A stretch of DNA of 7,646 nucleotides from CAZRGV01 sp964599655 (GCA_964599655.1 CAZRGV010000223.1:1-7646); one strand, 5' to 3'; positions 1-6,793 are shown, counted from the stretch's first letter. The notes: generated by a model from the sequence alone, not told the origin. Program-made: numbers and translations.

Positions 1-126
1 CCGGCCCCCCAGAAGGTGATGCCGGCGCCCCAGAAGGTCCTCCCGGCCCCCCAAAAGGTGATGCCGGCGCCCCAGAAGGTCCTCCCGGCCCCCCAGAAGG
101 TGATGCCGGCGCCCCAGAAGGTCCTG
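1..126 (+). repeat. Three tandem 42-bp coding repeats
   Basis: There are three adjacent 42-bp units at 1-42, 43-84 and 85-126, each made of two diverged 21-bp halves encoding PAPQKVM and PAPQKVL. The units are almost identical: CAG to CAA in unit 2 and the last base of unit 3 are the only differences I see. Such homogeneity suggests recent duplication or conversion. The array is cut by the window edge, so the copy number is unknown. Confidence 0.9.
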
Positions 127-192
127 CCCGCTCCCCAGGCTCCGGTCAAGGCGGCGCCTCAGGCTCCGGTCAAGGCGGCGCCCCAGTCGTGA
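1..192 (+). CDS. C-terminal end of a PAPQKV heptad-repeat protein (5' truncated)
   Basis: The frame starting at base 1 is open and ends at TGA 190-192, giving the last 63 residues of a protein that begins outside the window. Residues 1-42 are six heptads of the form PAPQKV(M/L), with M and L alternating, so the real unit is 14 residues. Two octads QAPVKAAP follow, then QS and the stop. This frame is preferred because the base differences between repeat copies (CAG/CAA, GCC/GCG, CTC/CTG, CCG/CCC, GCC/GCT, CCC/CCT) are silent here but change residues in the third frame. The segment is rich in Pro, Gln and Lys, has no Cys, and should be extended and cationic; such tails are common in planctomycete exported or envelope proteins. 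No domain is visible and the function is unknown. The gene converges with the minus-strand regulator, with a shared hairpin at 268-301. Confidence 0.75.
   Translation, partial: PAPQKVMPAPQKVLPAPQKVMPAPQKVLPAPQKVMPAPQKVLPAPQAPVKAAPQAPVKAAPQS
136..183 (+). repeat. Two tandem 24-bp coding repeats
   Basis: Two copies (136-159 and 160-183) encode QAPVKAAP twice. They differ only in the last base (CCT versus CCC, both Pro). They sit directly after the 42-bp array at the C-terminus of the same protein. Confidence 0.85.
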
Positions 193-267
193 GTGGCTCG
201 GCTTACCGGGCTGGATCTCTGGGTTGAGTCCAGCTCGGTGTTCGCGAAGATGCCGAGGTTGAATCAG

Positions 268-301
268 GCGGCGGCCCTCTCCATACGGGGAGTGCCGCCG
301 C
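268..301. terminator. Strong hairpin between convergent genes, probable bidirectional terminator
   Basis: The arms at 268-282 and 287-301 pair over 15 positions with one C-T mismatch and one G-U wobble, around a 4-base ATAC loop. The structure lies 75 bp past the stop of the repeat protein and about 60 bp past the stop of the minus-strand regulator. On the plus strand a pyrimidine-rich TCCTGTTTCC follows; there is no clear U tract on the minus side. Position and stability suggest termination for both genes, but the lack of a proper U tract leaves this as inference. Confidence 0.55.
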
Positions 302-362
302 TCCTGTTTCCAGATGGCGTCACGAAAAAAGCCGGCCATGGCGGATATCCACCTACTGGGTT

Positions 363-1310
363 TTATTCTGCGTGGATGTCTTCATCCGAAACGATTGCGC
401 TTTTTCCGTTCCGATTCTGGATCATGTGGATCATACGATCAACCCCCATGACCCCCGAACCGGGCAGAGGGATCAATCCGTGGCGACGAACCAGGCTGCG
501 GTAATTCAGAATGCTTCGCCCCCCCACGAACACGGGAACGCCGTTCAGTTGAGAAAGTTCCTCGCAGCGTTTGTTGATGTTTCTTGACAGGACAAAGGAG
601 ACGCAAAGCGCGTCCGGCCGCCAGAGTTCGACCGCCTTCCGATACTCTCGAATCGGAAGATCGACGCCCAGGTAGAGCGCTCGCCACCCGCTGAGCTCGA
701 GCAAGAGCGCGACAATCAGCGCGCCTCCCTCGTGTCGGTCGCCCTGGACGGTGCCTACGATGGCCCGGTACTTCGGCGCGCGATTGCGTTGCTGGACGTC
801 CTCGATCATCGTCTGGAGTTTGCGTCTCAAGAAGCTGCTCGCGAGGTGTTCCTGGAAGACGTCGCAGTCGCCTCGGAACCACCGTTCGCCCGTTTCGATC
901 AGCAACGGCTCGATCACTCGGACAATCCGCTGGACGGGGTCGAGTCCCTCGGTCAGCACCGCGTACTCCGTCTCCGCGCCGGCCAGGTCCCCTTCGAGCA
1001 GTCGATCGATGAGTGTCAAGTCTCCGGGCTCGCCCAGCATCTCGACAACTTCGTTCGGATCGATCCTCAGTCGGCCTGCCTTCAGAGCGTCGATCAAGTC
1101 GCCGATCGGCTCGCCGGCTTGTGACAGTCTGGCAAGCTGGCGGAGCACGGCCACCTGATCAGCGCCATAGCGACGATGTCCCGAGGCCGATCGCCTGGGG
1201 ATGGGGAACCCGTATCGTCGCTCCCAGACCCGCAGGGCATGACAACTGACGCCTGTCAGTTTGGACACCGCGGCGATCGAGTATTCGGCTTCTCCCGATG
1301 TATTCAACAC
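363..1310 (-). CDS. MerR-family regulator with cobalamin-binding domain (CarH/LitR-like)
   Basis: A 315-residue transcriptional regulator. Residues about 10-78 are a MerR winged-helix DNA-binding domain, with the family hallmark VWERRYGFP followed by R..SGHRRY. Residues about 95-172 fit the helical cobalamin-binding cap and contain the Wx9EH motif of CarH (W144, E154, H155) in a stretch ending EHLASSFLR. Residues about 181-300 are the Rossmann-like B12 domain with the DxHxxG motif (D191, H193, G196); H193 is the expected lower cobalt ligand. In CarH, adenosylcobalamin assembles a dark tetramer that represses DNA, and light breaks it. The residue after the Trp is F145, where Thermus CarH has His132, the light-state upper ligand. 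The start is GTG at 1310: an in-frame stop lies at 1361-1359 with no ATG between, and a G-rich Shine-Dalgarno-like run sits just upstream. Family assignment is firm; light sensing and target genes are inferred. No carotenoid or photolyase gene is in the window. Confidence 0.93.
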   Translation of the reverse strand: MLNTSGEAEYSIAAVSKLTGVSCHALRVWERRYGFPIPRRSASGHRRYGADQVAVLRQLARLSQAGEPIGDLIDALKAGRLRIDPNEVVEMLGEPGDLTLIDRLLEGDLAGAETEYAVLTEGLDPVQRIVRVIEPLLIETGERWFRGDCDVFQEHLASSFLRRKLQTMIEDVQQRNRAPKYRAIVGTVQGDRHEGGALIVALLLELSGWRALYLGVDLPIREYRKAVELWRPDALCVSFVLSRNINKRCEELSQLNGVPVFVGGRSILNYRSLVRRHGLIPLPGSGVMGVDRMIHMIQNRNGKSAIVSDEDIHAE

Positions 1311-1692
1311 GGCATCCCCCCATCCCTTGTCAAAACGAGTTTCACGGAGATCGAAAACTCAGAGATGTGGGAAGGTTCACAACGGCAAACGAGATCGGAG
1401 GTCTTGGCCGCTGTCGAAGAAGGCGGCGATTCCGCAGCCGTGGGAACCTTCAGCTTGATGTTCGCAGAGGTGGCACGGCAAGTCCACTGTCAAGCTCCTG
1501 AATCGAATCACTTCTATGTTTCTCATTTTGAACGCTGCCTGTTGGGGACGACACGCAGCACCCGTTCCACCCGCTTCGATCTCGTTGTCTTCGCTCCGGA
1601 AGACGAGTCGGATCGATGTGCCAACTTCCGAGCCATCGCCGGGCACCAGCCGTGGATCCCCCGAGGATTGGCCAACCTGAGCCATGGAGCAA

Positions 1693-1711
1693 AAATTTTC
1701 GGCCAAAATTT
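1693..1711. promoter_or_regulatory. AT-rich perfect inverted repeat, candidate operator
   Basis: AAATTTT and AAAATTT form a perfect 7-bp inverted repeat around a CGGCC spacer, in otherwise GC-rich DNA. The arms are centred 12 bases apart, close to one helical turn, as expected for a dimeric regulator site. A TTGACA overlaps its right edge. It lies about 360 bp upstream of the protease start and about 390 bp upstream of the regulator start. The binding protein is unknown. Confidence 0.3.
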
Positions 1712-1762
1712 GACAGCCTCCCATCGCCGACCTAGGAGCTAGATGACGCTCTTACGCGCCGA

Positions 1763-1793
1763 TTGGTCGGACACCGCGACACGTGCCGACCAA
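1763..1793. repeat. Inverted repeat TTGGTCGG / CCGACCAA
   Basis: A perfect 8-bp inverted repeat (1763-1770 and 1786-1793) surrounds a 15-base spacer. It could fold as a hairpin in a transcript or serve as a protein site. No T tract follows, so a terminator is unlikely. Confidence 0.4.
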
Positions 1794-1826
1794 GCCTGAT
1801 CAAGAGAATGGCGAGCGAGGGCTTCA

Positions 1827-1842
1827 GCCCCCGGGAGGGGGC
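1827..1842. repeat. Short GC hairpin GCCCCC / GGGGGC
   Basis: A perfect 6-bp stem with a GGGA loop lies 33 bases downstream of the previous inverted repeat. No U tract follows. In GC-rich DNA such a short stem can arise by chance, so its role is uncertain. Confidence 0.35.
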
Positions 1843-2056
1843 GATTTCGCCACGCCTGGAGGCCCTCAAGGAAACCTTGCCAGCGGCAACGTCCGGTTCA
1901 AGCAACATCCCCGATTCAAATTGGCAACACCTCGACTACGCCATCGCCCCTTAGGCTAGACTGCCGCGAGTTCGAGCCGCCATAAGTCGATGAGGATGCT
2001 CGCAACTCCGGTTACGAATGGCCCGAGGGGAGTCGACCACCCCAGGCACAACGATT

Positions 2057-2063
2057 GAGGAGG
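2057..2063 (+). promoter_or_regulatory. Ribosome binding site GAGGAGG of the matrixin gene
   Basis: GAGGAGG lies 6 bases before the ATG at 2070. It fixes the start there rather than at the in-frame TTG at 2055, which overlaps the site itself. Confidence 0.85.
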
Positions 2064-2069
2064 CCACCC

Positions 2070-3618
2070 ATGTTTCGAGTCTCGTCCCGACGCCGCGACA
2101 CTCGGTCCGCCACGTTCCGACGCTCTGCCCGACCCGCCATCGAGGGTCTTGAAGACCGGCTACTCCTCTACGCCACCAGTGGTGGCCAGTGGACTTATGG
2201 CCAACGCATCACATTTAGCTTCATGCCCGACGGCACCAATCTCGGTGGGGGTTCCCTGAGCAACCTGAACGCGGCGATGGCCGCCGAGGGGATTTCGACG
2301 AAGACCTGGCAGGACCAGTTCCGCAAGGCCGCGGCCACCTGGGCCACGATCTCAAATATCAACTTCTCCGAGGTTCCGGACGATGGCTCGCCCTTCGGGA
2401 CTTACGGCAACCAGCAGGACGACCCCCGCTTCGGAGACATCCGGATCGGCGGTGAATCCATGGGGGTCGGCTACCTGGCCGTGGCCACCCTGCCGCCACC
2501 GATCAACGGCGGCACCGAGGCCGGCGACATCTTCATGAACTCCTCGCAGCAATGGGGAGTCAATAGCACGGGCTTCGATATTCTGACCGTGGCGCTGCAC
2601 GAGATCGGCCACGCGCTGGGCATGAGCCACTCGGCCATCAGCTCCGCCGTGATGTATGCCTATTACACCACGACCAAGCAGCAACTGACCTCCGACGATA
2701 TCGCGGGCATCCAGTCGATCTACGGCCCTCGCCAACAAGATATCTTCGACTCGGTTCAGAGCAACCAGTACGCCACCTCCGCGACCCCGATCAGCTCGTA
2801 CATCGACGGCAACGGCCAGCTCACTCTGACGGGTCTGGATATCTACAGCAATGTTGACGCCGACTGGTATACCATCACCGTTCCCTCCACGACCACNNNN
2901 NNNNNNNNNNNNCTCCACCACCACCGGCACGATGACGGTGACGATGCAGTCGTCCGGGCTCAGCCTGCTGAGCCCCAAGATCCAGGTTTACGACGCGTCG
3001 CTCCGCGGCCTGGTCCAGGTGGGATCGGCGAATTATGGCGACACGGTCACCGCGACCGTCACGGGGGTGACGCCCGGACAGATCTACTACTTCCGAGCCA
3101 TGGCCGGGGTGGGCGGCCCCTCCGGAGTCGGGGCCTACGCACTTCAGGTCAATTTCGGATCGGGAACCATGAGCCCGGTCCAACCTCCCAACACGGTCGT
3201 TCCCTGGCAGGACTCCACAGGTCTTCTTGGCTCGTCGGGACTTCAGGTCGGCTCCGGGCCCGGGAATTCGAAGCCTGGACAGGCTCCGGCCTGGGGATGG
3301 CAGAACCAGCACGGCGGTAGCCAGATTTCGACCGAGATGGTCAAGATCGGTGGTTCCTGGTATGCGGGTGACGCGCTCGAGGTCGGCAGTGCCCCGGGCC
3401 AGGACGCCCCGCCTACAGGGACCACCAACACCAGGACCGTGGATGCGAGCCCGACGGTCAATCCGCTTCAGAATATCGTCACGTTCTACATCGACTCCAA
3501 CGCGGCGAACACGCTGGGCAACATTTTCCAGTCGCCCCAGGGCACGAGCCGCTCGAACTCGTCGAACAGCGTGACCAGCGCCATCGATTCGGTCCTCGCG
3601 AACTGGAACCTTTCCTGA
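2070..3618 (+). CDS. Secreted matrixin-type zinc metalloprotease with PPC-like domain (interrupted by assembly gap)
   Basis: A metzincin peptidase of about 505-515 residues. The N-terminus is strongly basic (residues 3-21), followed by GLEDRLLL (26-33), a LEPR-XLL-like motif found near the N-terminus of planctomycete exported proteins. Residues about 40-220 form the catalytic domain: the zinc motif HExxHxxGxxH is complete (H177, E178, H181, G184, H187) and the Met-turn is M195 in SAVMY. No cysteine-switch propeptide is seen and the pre-gap part has no Cys. Residues from about 222 resemble a PPC beta domain (DADWYTITV before the gap, YYFRAMAG after). The last 130 or so residues are rich in Gly, Ser, Pro and Asn with no clear anchor. 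Sixteen N at 2897-2912 shift the frame: before the gap codons start at positions divisible by 3, after it at 2914 and onward to TGA 3616-3618. The substrate is unknown. Confidence 0.93.
2897..2912. other. Assembly gap (16 N) inside the matrixin gene
   Basis: A run of 16 undetermined bases. For the gene to stay in frame the true insert length must be a multiple of 3, so 16 cannot be right. The 12 bases before (2885-2896) and after (2913-2924) match at 11 of 12 positions, which suggests the two contig ends overlap and little or nothing is missing. Confidence 0.9.
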
Positions 3619-3631
3619 GCCGAGGACCGAC

Positions 3632-3662
3632 GGGCGGTTGGTAAGTCGCGGGCCAACCGTCC
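3632..3662 (+). terminator. Hairpin after the matrixin gene, probable terminator
   Basis: GGGCGGTTGG (3632-3641) pairs with CCAACCGTCC (3653-3662) over 10 positions with one G-U wobble, leaving an 11-base loop. It starts 13 bases after the matrixin stop. No U tract follows, so intrinsic termination is uncertain. Confidence 0.4.
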
Positions 3663-3895
3663 CGGCTGACGGGGAGATCCCGGTCTCTCGGACCGTATCA
3701 AACTCTTCGCGTACGTGAGCGTTCGGCCAGGATCGGCATCAGCCTGCACCGTCTCGATCGCCGAGGGTGAGGCAGGTCGATCCTGGCCGCGTTTTCGCGC
3801 GCGGGGGTCGAGACCCTCGAAGACTCGCGCGCCGACCGTCTTGGCGTTCCCACGACTTCGAAACACTCTTCGGCCCCCAATGATGTGGCATCTTC

Positions 3896-3924
3896 GCGAC
3901 ATGCCCAATCATGCGACCTATCGT
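3896..3924 (+). promoter_or_regulatory. Weak sigma70-like promoter candidate
   Basis: GCGACA (3896-3901) and TATCGT (3919-3924) are spaced by 17 bases; each matches four of six consensus positions. It would place a start about 55 bases before the ATG at 3988. Such matches occur by chance, so confidence is low. Confidence 0.2.
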
Positions 3925-3987
3925 TTTATTGAGCAGACCAAGTGCCTTTAAGCAGACTGCGAATCACCGCTTTTTGGATTCGCTCGG

Positions 3988-6606
3988 ATGAACCTCACCA
4001 AGACTCGTTCACAGCACCGACGACCGAGAGTCTGGCGCCCCGACTGGGAACGGCTCGAGTCCCGGCTCGCGCTCTCGACGACGGGGACCCTGCCGCCCGG
4101 TGGTGGGGCGATCGTCTCCAACCAGCCTCTTGGCCCCAACCTGACGGTCGTCGCGACCTCGCCGGCCGATGGGGCCATTCTGACCACGTCACCAACCGCG
4201 CTGATCATCACGTTCGACCGACCTGTTGATCCGTTTTCTCTGTTCACGAACGACATTCACCTGGCCCGTGTCGACGCGAACGGAAACCTGACTTACCTCT
4301 GGGACGACTTCAGTGCGCCCTCCGAATCACTCGACTCCACCGACACGCAGCTGATTGTCCCCCTAAGCCAGCCTCTGACGCCGGGCCATTACCAGATCTT
4401 CCTGTCGGCGAACTCGATGCTGGCCGGTCAGGACTTTTCGTCCCTTCCGCCGAGCAACGGCTCTGACACGTTGCTGGCGGCCTTCACCATGGCCAGGCCC
4501 GGCATCACGCTCAACGACGCGACCGCGCTGGGGCTGATGGGGCCGACGCCGATGGCCGTCCCCGGCACGCTCGACTTCACAGTCGATCCGGCCGCTGTGA
4601 AACTCTATCGGTTCGAGCTATCGACCGGCCATTTCTGGCGGCTTGGAGCCGAGGTGACCGCCCAGCGCAATGGTAGCCCGCTCGACTCGGCTCTCACCCT
4701 GTTTGATGCGCAAGGCCATGTGATCGCCACAACCGACATCGGGCGCCCAGACTTCCCGAACGATCCGTATCTGTTCACGGGACTGCCGGCGGGCACCTAC
4801 TATCTCGGGGTCTCGGGACATGGCAACCTTCCGGGCCAGAACGGCGGCTACGATCCGGCGCTGGGCATCGCTCAGAGTGATCCGATCGCGCAGGCAAGCG
4901 GGCCGTTCACCTTGCACGTCGTCGCCGACCCGGCCGACCATCCCACGACGGTCGAATCCTTCCAGGTCAATCACGCGGATCCGAACGACCCCACGTCTCC
5001 GACCGGATTCACGATCCAGTTCTCCGGTCCACTTTCTCTCAATACATCCGACCCGTATTTCTGCAAATACGCATCTTCCGGGGTCCAGGTCGTGGATCAG
5101 TACGGGAAGGTCTGGTCCGTTTTCGTCATCGGATACAACGAGTCGCAGGCCCGGCTCACCTACATTCTGAACAGCCGGCTCCCGGTGGGGCACTACACGG
5201 TGCGAATTCCCTCGCAAGGGGGGTTGACCGACCTGGCGGGCCTAACCCCCGTGGCTCCCGGACAACCGGCGGGCGTTCTGGGTCGCTTCGACGTTGTGTC
5301 GAACCGGCCCGACCACGCGAGCACCGACCTCGGCTCCCTCTTCCCCGACCGTTTGAACGCCGGCGTAACCCAGCAGGTCGCGCTCGACCCGGGCGAGTCG
5401 ATCACCTACCGCTTCGTGATGCTCGACACGGGGCGGTATCGCCTGCAATGGCTCTACAACGGCGGATCGCTCGGGGTCTCGGAGATCGACCCGACGACGG
5501 GGGCGGCCAATCCGCTCGACCCTGGGATTGTGGGACAGCCGAACTCTCAGTTCCCGATGATCTCGGGAGGCGTGCATCTGATCCGTTTCCAAGCGACGGG
5601 CAACCAGCCGGTCGTCGTTAGCCTCGTGCTTTCCTCACTGGGTCAAGATTACGAGCAAGTGTTGCTCAATGGCGTGGGCCAGGGCCCGGCGCTAAACCTG
5701 CGACTGATCGCGCCGAGCGTCTCCTCACCGGTCACGCCGAGCCCTTCGCCATCGCCGACTCCTTGGCCCGTGCCATCGCCGTCGCCGCCGATGGGCCCAA
5801 CCCAGCCGGGATCACCGGGATCGACCACACCGGAAACTGGATCTGGACCGGGCCAATCCCACGGGGGATCGGTCTCGGCACCCCGTTCGACATCAGGTAG
5901 CGGTTCCACGGCGGAATCGTCGAGTCGTACGGGATTGCTGCTGACCTTCGGCGGCCAGCCGGTCGGGCGAGCGATCCCGGGCGCGGGCTCGGTGTCTCCC
6001 GTTGGGCCGAGCCTTGGTCCGAACGCGGTCGCCGTGGCTTCGGCCGCGGCGATGCCGCCGCAGTCGATCGACCTGAGCCCCGCACCCATCGCCGGCCATG
6101 GCACGGAGAGCTGGGCCAACCCCGAACCCGACGGCGGCCCGGGCGACGCGCCGACCGATGGGGCCCTGATCGCTGGTGCCGAGGTTCCCATCATGGGCAT
6201 CGCGCCGGGTCCGATTCAGGACGACGCGGACATCTTGGAACGCCTCCGATCCGGGCTGGCCGCCTGGCTCAGCTCGCAAGTTCCCCTGGAATCCCAGGCC
6301 CCGGAGGCCCTCGCGCTGGCCGATCCGCACGCGGCGCCGCCCCTCGGAACGGTCTCGGAGGCCGGCCACCGATCGGAGGGCGACTCGGGCCGCATCGAAC
6401 AGGCCGGACTCGCGTCCCCCTTCCAGATCGGCCTGGCCGCCTACCTGGTGATCCAGTCGCGGACCTCGATCAGCCGATGGCTTGGCCGAAGGGCTCGCTG
6501 GCAATCCCGCTCCCGGAGCGGTTCGGGCGCGAAGAAGGCCGTGGCGACCCCGAATCGTACCCCAGGTCCGCACCGTTACCCGGCTCGAACGACGCAAAAC
6601 GCCTGA
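3988..6606 (+). CDS. Exported LEPR-XLL-type multidomain Ig-like/PPC-like protein
   Basis: An 872-residue protein with no enzymatic motif. The basic N-terminus leads to ERLESRLALS (21-30), the same motif type as in the upstream protease. Residues about 52-140 resemble an SbsA-type Ig-like (Big_5) domain, with SPADGA followed by ITFDRPVD. Residues about 194-312 look like a PPC-type beta sandwich (LTLFDAQGHVIATTD, LPAGTYYLGVSG). Residues about 322-436 look like a second Ig-like domain (FTIQFSGPLS, LPVGHYTVRIP), and 452-550 like another PPC-type unit. A Pro/Ser linker at 579-612 and a Gly/Ser/Ala-rich region lead to a short hydrophobic stretch (811-823) and a very basic tail (830-872). There is one Cys (C359). 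An in-frame stop at 3949-3951 and the absence of another ATG favour the start at 3988, although its ribosome site is weak (GGA 9 bases upstream). Probably a surface or matrix protein with a binding or structural role; the ligand is unknown. Confidence 0.9.
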   Translation: MNLTKTRSQHRRPRVWRPDWERLESRLALSTTGTLPPGGGAIVSNQPLGPNLTVVATSPADGAILTTSPTALIITFDRPVDPFSLFTNDIHLARVDANGNLTYLWDDFSAPSESLDSTDTQLIVPLSQPLTPGHYQIFLSANSMLAGQDFSSLPPSNGSDTLLAAFTMARPGITLNDATALGLMGPTPMAVPGTLDFTVDPAAVKLYRFELSTGHFWRLGAEVTAQRNGSPLDSALTLFDAQGHVIATTDIGRPDFPNDPYLFTGLPAGTYYLGVSGHGNLPGQNGGYDPALGIAQSDPIAQASGPFTLHVVADPADHPTTVESFQVNHADPNDPTSPTGFTIQFSGPLSLNTSDPYFCKYASSGVQVVDQYGKVWSVFVIGYNESQARLTYILNSRLPVGHYTVRIPSQGGLTDLAGLTPVAPGQPAGVLGRFDVVSNRPDHASTDLGSLFPDRLNAGVTQQVALDPGESITYRFVMLDTGRYRLQWLYNGGSLGVSEIDPTTGAANPLDPGIVGQPNSQFPMISGGVHLIRFQATGNQPVVVSLVLSSLGQDYEQVLLNGVGQGPALNLRLIAPSVSSPVTPSPSPSPTPWPVPSPSPPMGPTQPGSPGSTTPETGSGPGQSHGGSVSAPRSTSGSGSTAESSSRTGLLLTFGGQPVGRAIPGAGSVSPVGPSLGPNAVAVASAAAMPPQSIDLSPAPIAGHGTESWANPEPDGGPGDAPTDGALIAGAEVPIMGIAPGPIQDDADILERLRSGLAAWLSSQVPLESQAPEALALADPHAAPPLGTVSEAGHRSEGDSGRIEQAGLASPFQIGLAAYLVIQSRTSISRWLGRRARWQSRSRSGSGAKKAVATPNRTPGPHRYPARTTQNA

Positions 6607-6620
6607 CACACCCCGCGACG

Positions 6621-6649
6621 CGTGGCCCTCGATCGAACTCGAGGCCACG
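6621..6649 (+). terminator. First of two tandem hairpins after the 872-residue protein gene
   Basis: The arms 6621-6632 and 6639-6649 form 11 base pairs with one bulged C and a 6-base loop. The stem begins 14 bases after the stop codon. It has no U tract of its own and probably acts with the following hairpin. Confidence 0.5.
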
Positions 6650-6653
6650 ATCC

Positions 6654-6690
6654 AGAGCCGGCCTCTCTTCATCGAGACGCCGGCTCTTTC
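6654..6690 (+). terminator. Second tandem hairpin with T-rich tail, probable intrinsic terminator
   Basis: AGAGCCGGC (6654-6662) pairs perfectly with GCCGGCTCT (6679-6687) over 9 bases, with a 16-base loop, and runs into TTCTCC, giving a pyrimidine-rich TCTTTCTCC tail. This is the best intrinsic-terminator candidate in the window and separates the 872-residue protein gene from the DUF1501 gene. Confidence 0.6.
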
Positions 6691-6694
6691 TCCA

Positions 6695-6723
6695 TTGCAA
6701 CACGACCGAAATCGGCCGACAAT
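6695..6723 (+). promoter_or_regulatory. Candidate sigma70-like promoter of the DUF1501 gene
   Basis: TTGCAA (6695-6700) and GACAAT (6718-6723) are spaced by exactly 17 bases, each matching four of six consensus positions. It lies just after the terminator and about 70 bases before the ATG at 6794, a sensible position for an independent promoter. Confidence 0.35.
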
Positions 6724-6793
6724 CAGGGCCGGATACCACCCGCTGAACCACACTCCTGGCGGGCGATGATCCCAAGAAATACCGGGGTGGCCA

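Larger units (their letters stand above)
1311..2069. other. Long intergenic region between divergent regulator and protease genes
   Basis: About 760 bp contain no convincing gene. Open frames on both strands lack recognisable domains. The stretch holds an AT-rich inverted repeat at 1693-1711 and two GC-rich hairpins at 1763-1793 and 1827-1842. A TTGACA at 1710-1715 is followed 17 bases later by TAGGAG, a poor -10 match. On the minus strand another TTGACA (1333-1328) lies only 17 bases before the regulator's GTG, too close for a normal promoter with a leader. Promoters of both flanking genes should be here but I cannot place them confidently. Confidence 0.6.
3619..3987. other. Intergenic region between the two LEPR-XLL-type genes
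   Basis: This 369-bp stretch has no convincing gene. It starts with a terminator-like hairpin at 3632-3662, followed by a weaker stem-loop with arms CGGTC and GACCG near 3681-3695. At 3795-3832 the octamer TCGCGCGC occurs twice, 30 bp apart, enclosing a small GGGT/ACCC stem, so the whole could fold as a nested hairpin. The last 90 bp are less GC-rich and hold a weak promoter-like element. Open frames on both strands show no domain and no ribosome site. Confidence 0.6.

Noticed and set aside
1..126. CRISPR-like array
   Set aside because: The repeats are directly adjacent with no spacers, and they encode an in-frame heptad protein with silent variation.
3..233. Collagen-like reading (GPPEGDAGAPEG) in the third frame
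   Set aside because: The glycine period is not the strict Gly-X-Y triplet, and base differences between copies change residues in this frame while being silent in frame 1.
1328..1333. TTGACA on the minus strand as -35 box of the regulator
   Set aside because: It is only 17 bases from the GTG start, so the -10 would fall on the start codon, where no TATAAT-like sequence is present.
1176..1742. Plus-strand open frame of 188 codons
   Set aside because: Its first part is antisense to the MerR DNA-binding domain, no ribosome site is seen, and the translation shows no recognisable family. The part beyond 1310 could only be a decayed remnant at best.
1763..1954. Plus-strand open frame of 63 codons in the divergent spacer
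   Set aside because: No ribosome site, no recognised family, and it overlaps two inverted repeats; not enough to call a gene.
2352..2978. Minus-strand open frame of 208 codons across the N gap
   Set aside because: It is antisense to the matrixin catalytic domain with its intact zinc motif, and it reads through undetermined bases.
3486..3908. Minus-strand frame of 140 codons and plus-strand frame of 78 codons (3715-3951)
   Set aside because: Neither has a domain or ribosome site; the first is partly antisense to the matrixin C-terminus and both overlap hairpin structures.
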